NCBI GenBank assembly: GCA_016779425.1
Contig: JADHNQ010000004.1
Coordinates: 1-36,678 of the forward strand
Reading direction: 5' to 3'
Length of the DNA stretch: 36,678 bases
DNA from: Pseudomonadales bacterium
GTDB taxonomy: Bacteria > Pseudomonadota > Gammaproteobacteria > Pseudomonadales > Azotimanducaceae
Part shown: positions 8,955 to 18,595 of the stretch, piece after piece
Layout of the letters: each line of letters starts with the position of its first letter
Numbering within the stretch: the stretch's first letter is position 1
The notes under the pieces: generated by a model
Database searches by the model: none
The model's input: only the letters and a program-made list of their open reading frames with translations
What the model was told of the DNA's origin: nothing
Program-made: the position numbers and the translations under genes

Positions 8955-9674
8955 TTAAGCAAATTCCTTGCCAAGATAAACATTTTGCACGGTTTCATTC
9001 GCCAATATCTTTGCAGGTTCGCCGTCGGCAATGACGTGTCCCTGGTGCACGACATAGGCACGATGACAGATATCTAGCGTTTCGCGCACATTGTGGTCGG
9101 TAATCAGGACGCCAATGCCCCGGTGGGCCAGTCCCTGAATCTCGTTCTTTATGTCCGTAACCGAGATGGGGTCAACGCCGGCAAAGGGTTCGTCCAAGAG
9201 GATATATTTGGGGTCTGTGGCGAGTGCCCGTGCAATTTCTAGACGCCGTCGCTCTCCTCCGCTCAGGCTTTGCCCCAAACTCCTTCGAACATCGGTCAAT
9301 CCAAATTCTTCCAGCAAAGAAGCCAACCTCGTAGCGCGCGCTGGTGCATCTAGCTGTGGGTTGAGCTCTAGCATGGCCATCAGATTGGCCTCGGTGGTCA
9401 AGGTGCGAAACACGCTGGCCTCTTGGGGTAGGTAACCTAAACCAGAGGCAGCACGCTGATGCATCGCCGCATGAGTCAGTTCTGTTTCATCAATGAAGAC
9501 CTGACCGGAATCTGCGCGCACGAGACCAACAATGGTATAGAAGCAGGTGGTTTTGCCTGCGCCATTGGGGCCCAGCAAACCCACAATTTCGCCGAGTTCA
9601 ACGTGCAGCGAAATGTCTTCAACAACCGAAATGCCGCTGTAGCTTTTTCTTAAGGCAGTAGCGCGAAGCGTCAT
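8955..9674 (-). CDS. lptB: LPS export ABC transporter ATP-binding protein LptB
   Basis: This is the cytoplasmic ATPase of the LptB2FGC transporter, which extracts lipopolysaccharide from the inner membrane and pushes it along the periplasmic bridge. The 239 residues contain Walker A 'GPNGAGKTT' (about 35-43), the Q-loop region '[12 protein letters not shown]', the ABC signature '[15 protein letters not shown]', Walker B '[13 protein letters not shown]' and the switch His in '[10 protein letters not shown]'. The 'Y.[13 protein letters not shown]' wording is characteristic of LptB among ABC ATPases. The ATG overlaps the lptA stop (ATGA). lptC and lptA sit immediately upstream; lptF and lptG must be elsewhere. 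Confidence 0.97.
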   Translation of the reverse strand: MTLRATALRKSYSGISVVEDISLHVELGEIVGLLGPNGAGKTTCFYTIVGLVRADSGQVFIDETELTHAAMHQRAASGLGYLPQEASVFRTLTTEANLMAMLELNPQLDAPARATRLASLLEEFGLTDVRRSLGQSLSGGERRRLEIARALATDPKYILLDEPFAGVDPISVTDIKNEIQGLAHRGIGVLITDHNVRETLDICHRAYVVHQGHVIADGEPAKILANETVQNVYLGKEFA

Positions 9675-10225
9675 GGCTCTTCGGAGGATCGTTGGGTGCT
9701 GTTTGTGGGCACCCTTAACTGCATACGAACACGCTCTTGCGAGGCATTGGGGCTGCCTGCATCTAGTTGGCCAAGGGTAAGGTCGTAGCGAATCAATGCG
9801 CTGCTCACCTCGTTGCCATCCTGCTTTAGCGAAGCGCTACCGGAAAGCTCTAACAGACTGGAGTCTGGCAAGAACACAATAGTATTTGCAGCCGCGGTAG
9901 TGTCCCGCGCAGTCGCGTGTCGTTTCTGCCAGAAGGTCGCAGGGGCGCCATTGGTTGTAATGCGCTCTATGCGATCTGCATTCATCTCCACGAGTACACG
10001 ATCACCGACAATGCGCATGCCATCCATGAAGGCAACAACGTTGCCGACGTATTCAATGGTGTTTTGCTCCTGGAGAAAAACCGCGCTGTCTCCCTCAATG
10101 GTTAATTGGGACGCGGATGCGTCCTGGGTACTTTCAGCGCGAGCTGCCGATCCCAGAAACACGAGACAGCCAAGCCATACGGCTCGACTGCTTATGCGGA
10201 TTCTTCTACGTAGCATCAACGCCAA
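9671..10225 (-). CDS. lptA: LPS transport periplasmic protein LptA
   Basis: LptA forms the periplasmic beta-jellyroll bridge that carries LPS from LptC to LptD at the outer membrane. The 184-residue product starts with a basic N-terminus and a hydrophobic signal sequence ending near 'GSAARA' (about residue 30). An OstA/LptA domain follows ('[32 protein letters not shown]'). A second in-frame Met four codons in is an alternative start. The C-terminal tail after about residue 160 is low-complexity. lptC ends 10 bp upstream and lptB overlaps the stop codon. Confidence 0.93.
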   Translation of the reverse strand: MALMLRRRIRISSRAVWLGCLVFLGSAARAESTQDASASQLTIEGDSAVFLQEQNTIEYVGNVVAFMDGMRIVGDRVLVEMNADRIERITTNGAPATFWQKRHATARDTTAAANTIVFLPDSSLLELSGSASLKQDGNEVSSALIRYDLTLGQLDAGSPNASQERVRMQLRVPTNSTQRSSEEP

Positions 10226-10235
10226 ACCTCCTAGT

Positions 10236-10883
10236 TCAGTCTCGCAGGAAGAGCTTACTGGTTACCCTCGCATGCGCATTTTGCGCAAATATCAGAGCGC
10301 CTGTCTCTAGATCCAAATCAAAACCCTCGCTCGATGTAGTAAATCGTTCGTGCTCTAAAAACACCGGCATATCGGTTTGTGCACGTTGCTCGGTTGGAAA
10401 AATATGCAGCTGGCTGGTCGAAAGCATCATTTGTTTCTTAGCCGTGTCACTTTGGCGCAGGATTTGGACGTGCCCTTGAAGCGTCATTTGATTGTATTGG
10501 TCGGCCACCTCGAGCGTATCGCGTCTGCGGCTAATCACCCCGCGATCGGCGCGCAGAACCCATGGATACTTTTCCTGTGAAGCCATTCGAACGATAGGAT
10601 TCGCGGCTTTCATGAGTTGCTGCGAAGGATATTGTTCTAGCTGCTTTGCACTTACATCGTAGTCCAGTTTTCCCTGGTCGGAAAAAACCTGCCAAGTGAC
10701 ACCTGTCGCCGTGCTCGAGGGTTGTAGCGTCGACACCAAGTCGCGATTGTCTGGGTCCGGTCTGGGATCATCGCCTTCAATCGTTAGGGTCAGTGCTGTG
10801 ACCAGAGCCAGCACGCTAAGACCGGCCAGACGGACGCTGGATAGCCAAGGATGGCGCGATCGGTTTGCAGTGTTTGAAGACAT
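10236..10883 (-). CDS. lptC: LPS export protein LptC
   Basis: LptC is the bitopic inner-membrane subunit that receives LPS from LptFG and hands it to LptA. I chose the ATG at 10883, giving 215 residues with one hydrophobic anchor at about residues 14-35 ('VRLAGLSVLALVTALTLTI'). A periplasmic OstA-like domain follows, with 'QVFSDQGKLDYDVSAKQLEQYP' and 'YNQMTLQGHVQILR'. The track ORF starts 31 codons earlier at a GTG (10976) that overlaps the kdsC stop as GTGA. That start would allow translational coupling but puts an atypical basic extension before the anchor, so the true start is unsettled. Position between kdsC and lptA is canonical. Confidence 0.88.
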   Translation of the reverse strand: MSSNTANRSRHPWLSSVRLAGLSVLALVTALTLTIEGDDPRPDPDNRDLVSTLQPSSTATGVTWQVFSDQGKLDYDVSAKQLEQYPSQQLMKAANPIVRMASQEKYPWVLRADRGVISRRRDTLEVADQYNQMTLQGHVQILRQSDTAKKQMMLSTSQLHIFPTEQRAQTDMPVFLEHERFTTSSEGFDLDLETGALIFAQNAHARVTSKLFLRD

Positions 10884-10972
10884 GAGAAGCAGCCTACCAG
10901 CATTATTAGATGCAGGGACGATAAGCCTTCTTGCGCGGCAGGCGACCCACCGAGATATTGCAATGTGTGCTC

Positions 10973-11497
10973 TCACGCATGGGGCCAGCGATCCTTGGCT
11001 CGTAAGATCAGCTCTGCCAGCTCAACAATCACACCAGCACCTCCGGGTCTTTGAGTCACGAATTGCGCCCGACCCAAAACGGTTGGGTGGGCGTTCGCCA
11101 CCGTGGCAGCAAGGGATACAGCACCGTGATCGAAAAGTTGCAAATCCTGCAGGTCATCGCCAATGGCGCACAAATCTGCGGCGGGGAACCCGTTTTCTAT
11201 CATCTGATCAAGGGCAGATGCCTTGCTGTCGACACCCTGCTGCACAAAGGTAATGCTAAGTTCCTTTGCTCTTCGTTCCACGATGTTGGATTGGCGGCCC
11301 GTGATAATTGCGATTGCAATGCCTTGGCTTGCTAGCAGTTTAAGGCTACCACCATCCTGAACGTGGAAGCTCTTGAGTTCACTTCCATCCGAGGCGTAGG
11401 TGATTTTTCCGTCGGTAAGCACGCCATCGACGTCGAGTACAATACCCTCTATCGAGCGTGCAAGAGCATAAAGCGGCTCAAGGTTGGTATCAGTCAT
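10973..11497 (-). CDS. kdsC: 3-deoxy-D-manno-octulosonate 8-phosphate phosphatase KdsC
   Basis: This cytoplasmic HAD-family phosphatase removes phosphate from Kdo-8-phosphate, the last step in making free Kdo for the LPS inner core. The 174 residues show the HAD motif I 'DVDGVLTDG' (nucleophile Asp22, general acid Asp24) and motif II with 'AIITGR'. 'ENGFPAADLCAIGDDLQDL' holds the motif IV acidic residues. Like other KdsC proteins it has no cap domain. The yrbG stop is only 9 bp upstream. kdsD (arabinose-5-phosphate isomerase), which normally sits in that gap, is absent from this window. Confidence 0.95.
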   Translation of the reverse strand: MTDTNLEPLYALARSIEGIVLDVDGVLTDGKITYASDGSELKSFHVQDGGSLKLLASQGIAIAIITGRQSNIVERRAKELSITFVQQGVDSKASALDQMIENGFPAADLCAIGDDLQDLQLFDHGAVSLAATVANAHPTVLGRAQFVTQRPGGAGVIVELAELILRAKDRWPHA

Positions 11498-11506
11498 TGA
11501 GGTAAT

Positions 11507-12466
11507 TCACGCTTGTTGGATGAGCAACAGATTGTAGCCAATCCATGCAAGCAACATGACAAGACCTTCGAAACGTGTAATGACGGCGCGGGAGTTCATG
11601 CCGTAGGCGAACAGCGCCAACATTAGCGTCAGCGCCAGCATCATACCGCTGTCGCGCCACAGGGCGGAAAAGTCGAGGCCAGTTGTGCTAATCAAGGCTG
11701 GAACAGCCAGCACTGCGAGAATGTTGAGGATGTTTGATCCAACGATGTTGCCAATAGCGATATCGGGTTGCCCCTTCATCGCCGCACCAACAGTGGCCGC
11801 TAGCTCTGGCAAACTGGTGCCTATGGCAACAATAGTCAGTCCAATAATCATGCTGCTAATGCCAAGGTCCAAAGCTATCTGTGTCGCGGCATAGACCAGT
11901 AGTTGGGCCGAGGCGAGTAATGCGGCCAATCCGGCGAATAGCCAAAATAAGGCGCTGCTTTGCTTCATTTCTGGCAGTTCTTCGAGTTCGCTCGCTAAGG
12001 CACTTTCCGCGGGGTCTGAGTCCCTTTCAGATCGCAGCAACTGCCAAAGGATATAGGCTAAGCCCGCGAGCAAGAACACGCCATCAGTGAAGCTCAATTC
12101 ACGATCGAAGATCAGCACGATGGCAAGTACGGTTGCTCCTAGCAACCAAGGCAGTTCTCGGCGCAGTACATTTTGTGAAAAAGGCAGGGGTGCCACGATC
12201 GCGGTGATACCAAGTACCAGTCCGATATTGGCGATATTAGACCCGATGGCGTTGCCGATAGCTAAGATCGCATTGCCCTCTAGCGCCGCGATTAACGCCA
12301 CGACAATCTCCGGAGCCGATGTGCCCAGCGAAACTACGGTCAGGCCAATGACGATGTTAGAGACGCCAACGTTCGTGGCCGTCGCAGCGGCCCCCGACAG
12401 GAAGCGGTCGGCGCTCCAGATCAGTACGGCAAAGCCAACAATCATTAACAATAAGTTGACCCACAT
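11507..12466 (-). CDS. yrbG: YrbG-like calcium/sodium antiporter
   Basis: This is an inner-membrane cation/Ca2+ exchanger of the CaCA family. Two homologous halves are visible, each with an alpha-repeat: 'IVIGLTVVSLGTSAPEIVVAL' followed by 'AIGNAIGSNIANIGLVLG', and 'MIIGLTIVAIGTSLPELAATV' followed by 'AIGNIVGSNILNILAVL'. There are about ten hydrophobic segments with an acidic loop between the halves ('ESALASELEELPEM'). The track ORF begins at 12562, but the ATG at 12466 starts 'MWVNLLLMIVGFAVLIW' directly at the first helix, has an AAGGA ten bases upstream, and gives 319 residues, close to the E. coli length. It is the first gene of the minus-strand kdsC-lpt-rpoN block. Confidence 0.93.
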   Translation of the reverse strand: MWVNLLLMIVGFAVLIWSADRFLSGAAATATNVGVSNIVIGLTVVSLGTSAPEIVVALIAALEGNAILAIGNAIGSNIANIGLVLGITAIVAPLPFSQNVLRRELPWLLGATVLAIVLIFDRELSFTDGVFLLAGLAYILWQLLRSERDSDPAESALASELEELPEMKQSSALFWLFAGLAALLASAQLLVYAATQIALDLGISSMIIGLTIVAIGTSLPELAATVGAAMKGQPDIAIGNIVGSNILNILAVLAVPALISTTGLDFSALWRDSGMMLALTLMLALFAYGMNSRAVITRFEGLVMLLAWIGYNLLLIQQA

Positions 12467-12860
12467 GGGGAGGTGTCCTTCGTTGCTGGGCTCAGGCCTA
12501 TATGTGTCTTCAGCGATAATAAGTGAATTGTTGGTATGTCCGGGCGCGCCATCCAATACCACTCGCTGACAGGAATTCTGCCGACTTAAGAACTTTCTTA
12601 AATCTGGAACGTGCCGACTGCGATTTTCGACGGGCCACTTTAGTCCTATCGTAAGCGCACGCCAAGATGGCTTGCGCTAAAGATCTGACGCGGTCCTTGG
12701 TGGCCACGAAAAATGATGCGTAAAAAAAGGAACCCATCGCCGCGGATTTTGCATCATTGCTCCGCAATGCTCGATGTCGTAGCAACGGTTATTGCGTAAG
12801 ATAGCTCCCCCACAGTCGGCACGAACGAAGTGCCAAGTAAGCGATGATGGAAAATGCTGT
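12467..12860 (+). promoter_or_regulatory. Divergent yrbG/ibaG intergenic region with two inverted repeats
   Basis: This 394-bp gap separates the minus-strand yrbG block from the plus-strand ibaG-murA block and must hold promoters for both. It contains a perfect palindrome TTAAGAA-CT-TTCTTAA (12586-12601), which looks like a regulator site. It also contains a longer imperfect hairpin (12654-12678) with arms AGCGCA/TGCGCT and GCCA/TGGC around an AGA loop. I see no convincing -35/-10 pair. The ORF-track entries here show no codon logic or family features. In many relatives mlaFEDCB sits in this gap; no trace of it is visible. Confidence 0.5.
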
Positions 12861-14344
<1,484 letters not shown>

Positions 14345-14371
14345 ACCTCCCCTAAGCAAGTTGATTTACAC

Positions 14372-15022
14372 ATGGGATTAGTAATTGCCGTAAATAAAGG
14401 GCGCATCTTTGAAGAGTGCATGCCGCTTCTCGCGGCGTGTGAGATACAGCCTAGTGATGACCCCAAATCATCCCGAAAACTAATTTTTCGGAGTTTGACT
14501 GGCGATCATACGATTATTGTTGCTCGTTCAGCTGATGTGCCGACCTACGTTGAGAATGGCGTCGCGGATGTTGGCATTACAGGTAAGGACACGATCCTTG
14601 AGTACGGCGGCGAAATGACCTTTTACGAGCGCCTAGATCTCAAAATCGGCGCTTGCCGCATGATGACCGCGGGTCCAGTAGGTGTCCCTGAGCCAGCGCA
14701 GGGCGTTCGCGTGGCTTCCAAATTTGTGAACATTGCTCGCCAGTATTATCAAAACCAGTCTAAGCAGGTTTCCTTGATCAAACTGGCTGGGGCGCTTGAA
14801 ATCGCCCCCTTGCTGGGTCTGGCGGATTGTATTGTGGACATCGTAGACACCGGCAACACGCTGAAAGCCAACGGGCTTGAGGCGCGAGAAACCATCTGTG
14901 AAATCAGTACGCGCCTCATCGTCAATCGCGCATCGATGAAAACGAAGTTCGACTTGGTGCAGAACTTGATTCAACACCTTGAAGAGGCGGTTGAGCAGCA
15001 TGTCGTTTCGGCGGGGCGATAG
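14372..15022 (+). CDS. hisG: ATP phosphoribosyltransferase HisG (short form)
   Basis: HisG catalyses the first step of histidine synthesis, joining ATP and PRPP. At 216 residues it is the short form, which lacks the C-terminal ACT-like regulatory domain and needs the HisZ subunit for activity and feedback control; hisZ is not in this window. Conserved stretches include 'VNKGRIFEECMPLL', 'ADVGITGKD' and the PRPP-loop segment 'LADCIVDIVDTGNTLKANGL'. The next gene, hisD, begins two bases after the hisG stop codon begins its overlap-free junction (TAG then one base then ATG), so the two are coupled. hisG-hisD next to murA is the Pseudomonas-type arrangement. Confidence 0.96.
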   Translation: MGLVIAVNKGRIFEECMPLLAACEIQPSDDPKSSRKLIFRSLTGDHTIIVARSADVPTYVENGVADVGITGKDTILEYGGEMTFYERLDLKIGACRMMTAGPVGVPEPAQGVRVASKFVNIARQYYQNQSKQVSLIKLAGALEIAPLLGLADCIVDIVDTGNTLKANGLEARETICEISTRLIVNRASMKTKFDLVQNLIQHLEEAVEQHVVSAGR

Positions 15023-15023
15023 T

Positions 15024-16325
15024 ATGCGCGAGCTCGACGCGACAACCGCGAATTTTGCTGCGCAACTCGATTCACTGCTCGCTTGGGATTTGAGTGTCGA
15101 CAGTGAAATCGACACTCAGGTCGCCAATATCATTAAACGCGTAAGAACCAAGGGCGATGCCGAACTGCTTACCCTGACTCATCAATTTGATCGAGTCTAT
15201 GCCGCCAATATCGCCGATCTTGAAATTAGGCAGGATGAACTGGCAGACGCCTGGGCTGAGTTAAGTGACAGTGCGCAACAAGCCCTGCAAACTGCGGCGG
15301 ATCGCATACGCCGGTTTCACGAGCGTCAGCGCGAAGACTCATGGTCCTATATTGACGAGCTTGGGTGCGAGTTAGGTCAGAAAATCCAACCACTAGATCG
15401 AGTAGGGGTCTACGTGCCAGGCGGACGCGCAGCCTATCCCTCCAGCGTCTTGATGACACTGATCCCGGCAAAGGTTGCGGGAGTCAAAGAGATCATTGTT
15501 GTATCACCTACCCCCGGAGGTGAGCGCAACACCATGGTGCTGGCTGCACTGCATCTTGCGGGAGCTGACAGAGTATTTGCCGTTGGCGGCGCCCAGGCAG
15601 TGGCCGCGCTGGCATACGGCACAGAATGCGTGCCGCGGGTAGATAAGATCGTAGGCCCCGGCAACGCCTACGTCGCAGCCGCAAAGAAGCAGGTATTTGG
15701 TCAGGTAGGCATCGACATGATCGCCGGCCCAAGCGAAGTGCTGGTGATCGCCGATGGCACCACGGATGTGGAATGGGCTGTACTAGACCTTTTCTCTCAA
15801 GCCGAGCATGACGTATCCGCTCAGGCCATTTTACTCAGCACCGACCGAACTTTTTTGGCGCAAGCGAAGGACCGCATAACCCAGCTGCTGCCGCAAATGG
15901 ATCGCGCGGAGATAATCGACAAATCTTTGCAAGACCGTGGGGCCTTGATTTATTGCGAAGAGCAGAAGCAAGCACTCGAAGTTGCCAATCGAATTGCGGC
16001 AGAGCATTTGGAGCTTGCAGTGGCCGACCCGACATCATGGGTAAGCGGTTTACGCCATGCCGGCGCAATTTTCCTGGGTCCTCATACCGGCGAGACCTTC
16101 GGAGACTACATAGCGGGTCCTTCGCATGTCTTGCCAACCTTTGGTACTGCACGCTTTGCCTCACCGCTGGGGGTGTATGATTTTCAAAAACGTAGTTCGA
16201 TCGTTGGTATTTCTCGCGAAGCCGCCCAGGCCCTGTCTGCGCCAACAGACCTGCTTGCTAGGTCTGAAGGTCTAGGGGCGCATGCCTTAGCCGCACGCGT
16301 GCGGGGTAAAAATCCCCGAAAATGA
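15024..16325 (+). CDS. hisD: Histidinol dehydrogenase HisD
   Basis: HisD carries out the last two oxidations of histidine synthesis, L-histidinol to L-histidine, using NAD+ and zinc. The track ORF starts at 14979, but the ATG at 15024 sits one base after the hisG stop with a GGCGGGG upstream. It gives 433 residues, matching the family. Conserved segments are 'VGVYVPGGRAAYPSS', 'GPGNAYVAAAKKQVFG', 'DMIAGPSEVLVIAD', 'SQAEHDVSAQAIL' with zinc and catalytic residues, and 'AGPSHVLPTFGTARF'. The stop overlaps the zapE start (ATGA). hisC, which normally follows, is absent here. Confidence 0.98.
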   Translation: MRELDATTANFAAQLDSLLAWDLSVDSEIDTQVANIIKRVRTKGDAELLTLTHQFDRVYAANIADLEIRQDELADAWAELSDSAQQALQTAADRIRRFHERQREDSWSYIDELGCELGQKIQPLDRVGVYVPGGRAAYPSSVLMTLIPAKVAGVKEIIVVSPTPGGERNTMVLAALHLAGADRVFAVGGAQAVAALAYGTECVPRVDKIVGPGNAYVAAAKKQVFGQVGIDMIAGPSEVLVIADGTTDVEWAVLDLFSQAEHDVSAQAILLSTDRTFLAQAKDRITQLLPQMDRAEIIDKSLQDRGALIYCEEQKQALEVANRIAAEHLELAVADPTSWVSGLRHAGAIFLGPHTGETFGDYIAGPSHVLPTFGTARFASPLGVYDFQKRSSIVGISREAAQALSAPTDLLARSEGLGAHALAARVRGKNPRK

Positions 16326-17473
16326 AGGACGGTGGTGATGCAGAATTGAACCGTCAAGATGAGGTTCTCTCACCAGCGCAAATGTATGCCCGCGCACTAG
16401 ACTCGGGTGAGGTCCTAGCAGACCCAGCACAGCAGCGAGTCATAGAGCTGCTGCAGACTCGTTATGTTCAGTTGATGCAGAACCCCCCTCAAAGACCAAG
16501 CACACTTCGCCGCTTGCTAGCTGGGTTCAACATGGGGGGTGCGCAGTCGCGAACAACTGCTCAAGGACTTTATTTGTGGGGGGGAGTGGGCCGCGGCAAA
16601 ACCATGATGATGGACATGTTTTGCAGCGCTCTGCCGGCCCAGCGTAGGCAGCGAATGCACTTTCACCGCTTTATGCGTCGAGTCCACGACGCGCTGGGTC
16701 GCTACTCTGGCCGAGCGAACCCTCTGCTCAGCGTTGCAGATGAAATTGCCGGCGCAGGTGATGTGCTTTGTTTTGATGAGTTTTTTGTGTCGGATATCGG
16801 CGACGCCATGATCCTGGGCGAGGTAATGACGGCACTTTTCCAGCGCGGTGTGACCCTTGTTGCCACGTCAAATGTTGAGCCTTCAAGGCTGTACGAGAAC
16901 GGGCTACAACGCTCGCGTTTTTTGCCAGCCATTAATGAAATCTACAGGCACTGCGAGGTGCACTACATCGACGCCGGTCAAGATTTTCGGCTGCGTGCGC
17001 TGCAGCAAGCCAAGCTCTATCACTTTCCTTTAAGCGAGCAAGCCCAGCAGAGCATGCAGGAAAGTTTCGCCGCGCTGGCGGCTGAAGAAGCGAAGTCCGA
17101 TGTAAGTTTGAGTATCGAGAATCGTCCCATCAGGGCGCACAAAGTGGCGGGTGATGTCGTTTGGTTCGACTTCGTCAATATCTGCGAGGGCCCGCGCAGC
17201 CAAAATGATTACATCGAGCTGGCAACGCTGTTTACCACAGTGCTGATCAGCAACGTGCCGGTACTGGACACCACAAGAGAGGATGCTGCGCGCCGCTTCA
17301 TAAGTCTGGTGGACGAGTTTTATGATCGTCGAGTCAAACTCATTCTCTCTGCCGATGAAGGCATCGCCAATCTTTATCAGGGGCAACGGCTTAATTTTGA
17401 GTTTCAGCGCACTCAGAGTCGGCTGTTGGAAATGCAGTCGGAGTCCTATCTCGGTGAGCCCCATGTATCGTGA
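16322..17473 (+). CDS. zapE: Cell division ATPase ZapE
   Basis: ZapE is a cytoplasmic AFG1-like ATPase that associates with the Z ring in E. coli and is needed for division under stress. Of 383 residues, Walker A 'GGVGRGKT' is at 87-94 and Walker B is 'LCFDEFFVSDIGDAMIL', both typical of the AFG1/ZapE family. A sensor-like 'TLVATSNVEPSRLYENGLQR' follows. The ATG overlaps the hisD stop (ATGA), so it is probably cotranscribed with the his genes. zapE just before rplM-rpsI is the common order, although in Pseudomonas several genes (hisC, algW and others) lie between hisD and zapE. Confidence 0.95.
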   Translation: MKDGGDAELNRQDEVLSPAQMYARALDSGEVLADPAQQRVIELLQTRYVQLMQNPPQRPSTLRRLLAGFNMGGAQSRTTAQGLYLWGGVGRGKTMMMDMFCSALPAQRRQRMHFHRFMRRVHDALGRYSGRANPLLSVADEIAGAGDVLCFDEFFVSDIGDAMILGEVMTALFQRGVTLVATSNVEPSRLYENGLQRSRFLPAINEIYRHCEVHYIDAGQDFRLRALQQAKLYHFPLSEQAQQSMQESFAALAAEEAKSDVSLSIENRPIRAHKVAGDVVWFDFVNICEGPRSQNDYIELATLFTTVLISNVPVLDTTREDAARRFISLVDEFYDRRVKLILSADEGIANLYQGQRLNFEFQRTQSRLLEMQSESYLGEPHVS

Positions 17474-17513
17474 CCGGCTGCCTCCCAAGCATCGCCTTGA
17501 ACCCATTGAGATG

Positions 17514-17542
17514 TTGTAAAGCATCGGGTGCTCTACTATTAT
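17514..17542 (+). promoter_or_regulatory. Sigma-70-type promoter of rplM-rpsI
   Basis: A -35 element TTGTAA (17514-17519) and a -10 element TATTAT (17537-17542) are separated by 17 bp. The predicted transcript would start near 17549, after the zapE stop and about 175 nt before the rplM ATG. This is a visual match with good spacing; it has not been tested. Confidence 0.6.
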
Positions 17543-17548
17543 TCGCGC

Positions 17549-17723
17549 CCCTTTTGAGGCTCACCGATGATCTCAAAGGCAATACGGTCATAAATTGAGG
17601 TTCTTTGAGCTCACATAAGAGCGCACTCATTCGGCGCTCGATGGTTGAGTAACTTTGGGACAGCGGGCGCGACACGCGAAAAGCGTCGAGCGGGCAAGAC
17701 CGCCAGCAAAACAGAGGCAGAAA
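17549..17723 (+). promoter_or_regulatory. Leader of rplM-rpsI mRNA, possible L13 autoregulatory region
   Basis: This leader of about 175 nt separates the predicted start from the rplM ATG. It contains TTTGAG/CTCAAA arms and a perfect GAGCGC (17619-17624) / GCGCTC (17634-17639) stem with a 9-nt loop, followed by a GC-rich purine stretch. In E. coli the rplM-rpsI operon is reported to be autoregulated by L13 through its leader. The position and length here suit a similar control, but no specific binding structure could be matched. Confidence 0.35.
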
Positions 17724-18152
17724 ATGAAAACGGTAAGTATGCGAGAGCAGGACGTCGTCCGGTCGTGGTGGATTATCGATGCGCAGGATAAGACGCTTGG
17801 TCGAATAGCTACTGAGGTAGCTAGCCGTTTGCGCGGAAAACATAAGCCAGAATTCACGCCTCATGTAGACACCGGGGACTACATTGTGATCGTGAACGCT
17901 GAAAAAGTGCGGGTTACTGGTAACAAAGAGCAGGGCAAGATGTACTGGCGTCATACCGGGTATCCCGGTGGTATCCGAAGCACTTCGGTGGAAAAAATGC
18001 GCGCTGAACATCCAGAGCGAATGCTAGAGATTGCGGTCAAGGGCATGTTGCCGAAAAACCCCTTGGGGCGAGCAATGTTTCGAAAACTAAAGGTATATTC
18101 TGGGCCAGATCACCCGCACGCAGCGCAGCAACCCCAGGTCTTGGAGCTATAA
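17724..18152 (+). CDS. rplM: 50S ribosomal protein L13
   Basis: This early-assembly large-subunit protein has 142 residues, exactly the E. coli length, when read from the ATG at 17724, which is preceded by AGAGG. The track ORF extends 23 codons upstream without family support. Signature blocks are '[31 protein letters not shown]', '[34 protein letters not shown]' and the tail '[11 protein letters not shown]'. rpsI begins at the very next base after the stop, giving the usual L13-S9 operon. Confidence 0.99.
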   Translation: MKTVSMREQDVVRSWWIIDAQDKTLGRIATEVASRLRGKHKPEFTPHVDTGDYIVIVNAEKVRVTGNKEQGKMYWRHTGYPGGIRSTSVEKMRAEHPERMLEIAVKGMLPKNPLGRAMFRKLKVYSGPDHPHAAQQPQVLEL

Positions 18153-18542
18153 ATGACGGATTACGATTACGGAACGGGGCGACGCAAGACAGCGGCTGCA
18201 CGTGTATTTATTTCAGGCGGCACGGGTCGAATTTTGGTCAACTCACGTCCCCTTGACGAATTTTTTGGTCGCGAGACTTCTCGGATGGTAGTGCGCCAGC
18301 CTCTTGAGGCCGCGAATCTTGTTGATAAGCTCGACTTGAAGATCACGGTTCGCGGCGGAGGTAGCTCTGGTCAGGCGGGGGCTATTCGCCACGGTATCGC
18401 GCGGGCACTGGTCGAATATGACGAGAGTCTTCGCCAGCCGATGCGTGCAGCTGGCTTTTTGACGCGAGACGCAAGAGCCGTTGAACGTAAGAAAGTGGGA
18501 TTACGCAAGGCTCGCAAACGTCCACAATTCTCGAAGCGTTAA
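18153..18542 (+). CDS. rpsI: 30S ribosomal protein S9
   Basis: S9 is a small-subunit protein whose C-terminal tail reaches the P-site tRNA. The 129 residues include '[14 protein letters not shown]', '[23 protein letters not shown]' and the basic tail '[17 protein letters not shown]', ending in the conserved Lys-Arg. It starts directly after the rplM stop codon with no gap, with a GGAG inside the rplM end as ribosome-binding site. Confidence 0.99.
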   Translation: MTDYDYGTGRRKTAAARVFISGGTGRILVNSRPLDEFFGRETSRMVVRQPLEAANLVDKLDLKITVRGGGSSGQAGAIRHGIARALVEYDESLRQPMRAAGFLTRDARAVERKKVGLRKARKRPQFSKR

Positions 18543-18566
18543 AGCACGAATTGCCGTCGCAAAATG

Positions 18567-18595
18567 GGTGGATGGCTGTCCGAGACGGATCCACC
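18567..18595 (+). terminator. Candidate hairpin after rpsI
   Basis: GGTGGAT (18567-18573) and ATCCACC (18589-18595) form a perfect 7-bp stem 24 bases after the rpsI stop. The 15-nt loop can pair a little further (GTC/GAC). No T-run follows, so if it ends transcription it is not a standard intrinsic terminator. It could instead protect the mRNA 3' end. Confidence 0.35.

Noticed and set aside
17391-18011. 206-residue minus-strand ORF
   Set aside because: It runs antisense across the promoter, leader and start of rplM; the translation is low quality and the plus-strand L13 match is unambiguous.
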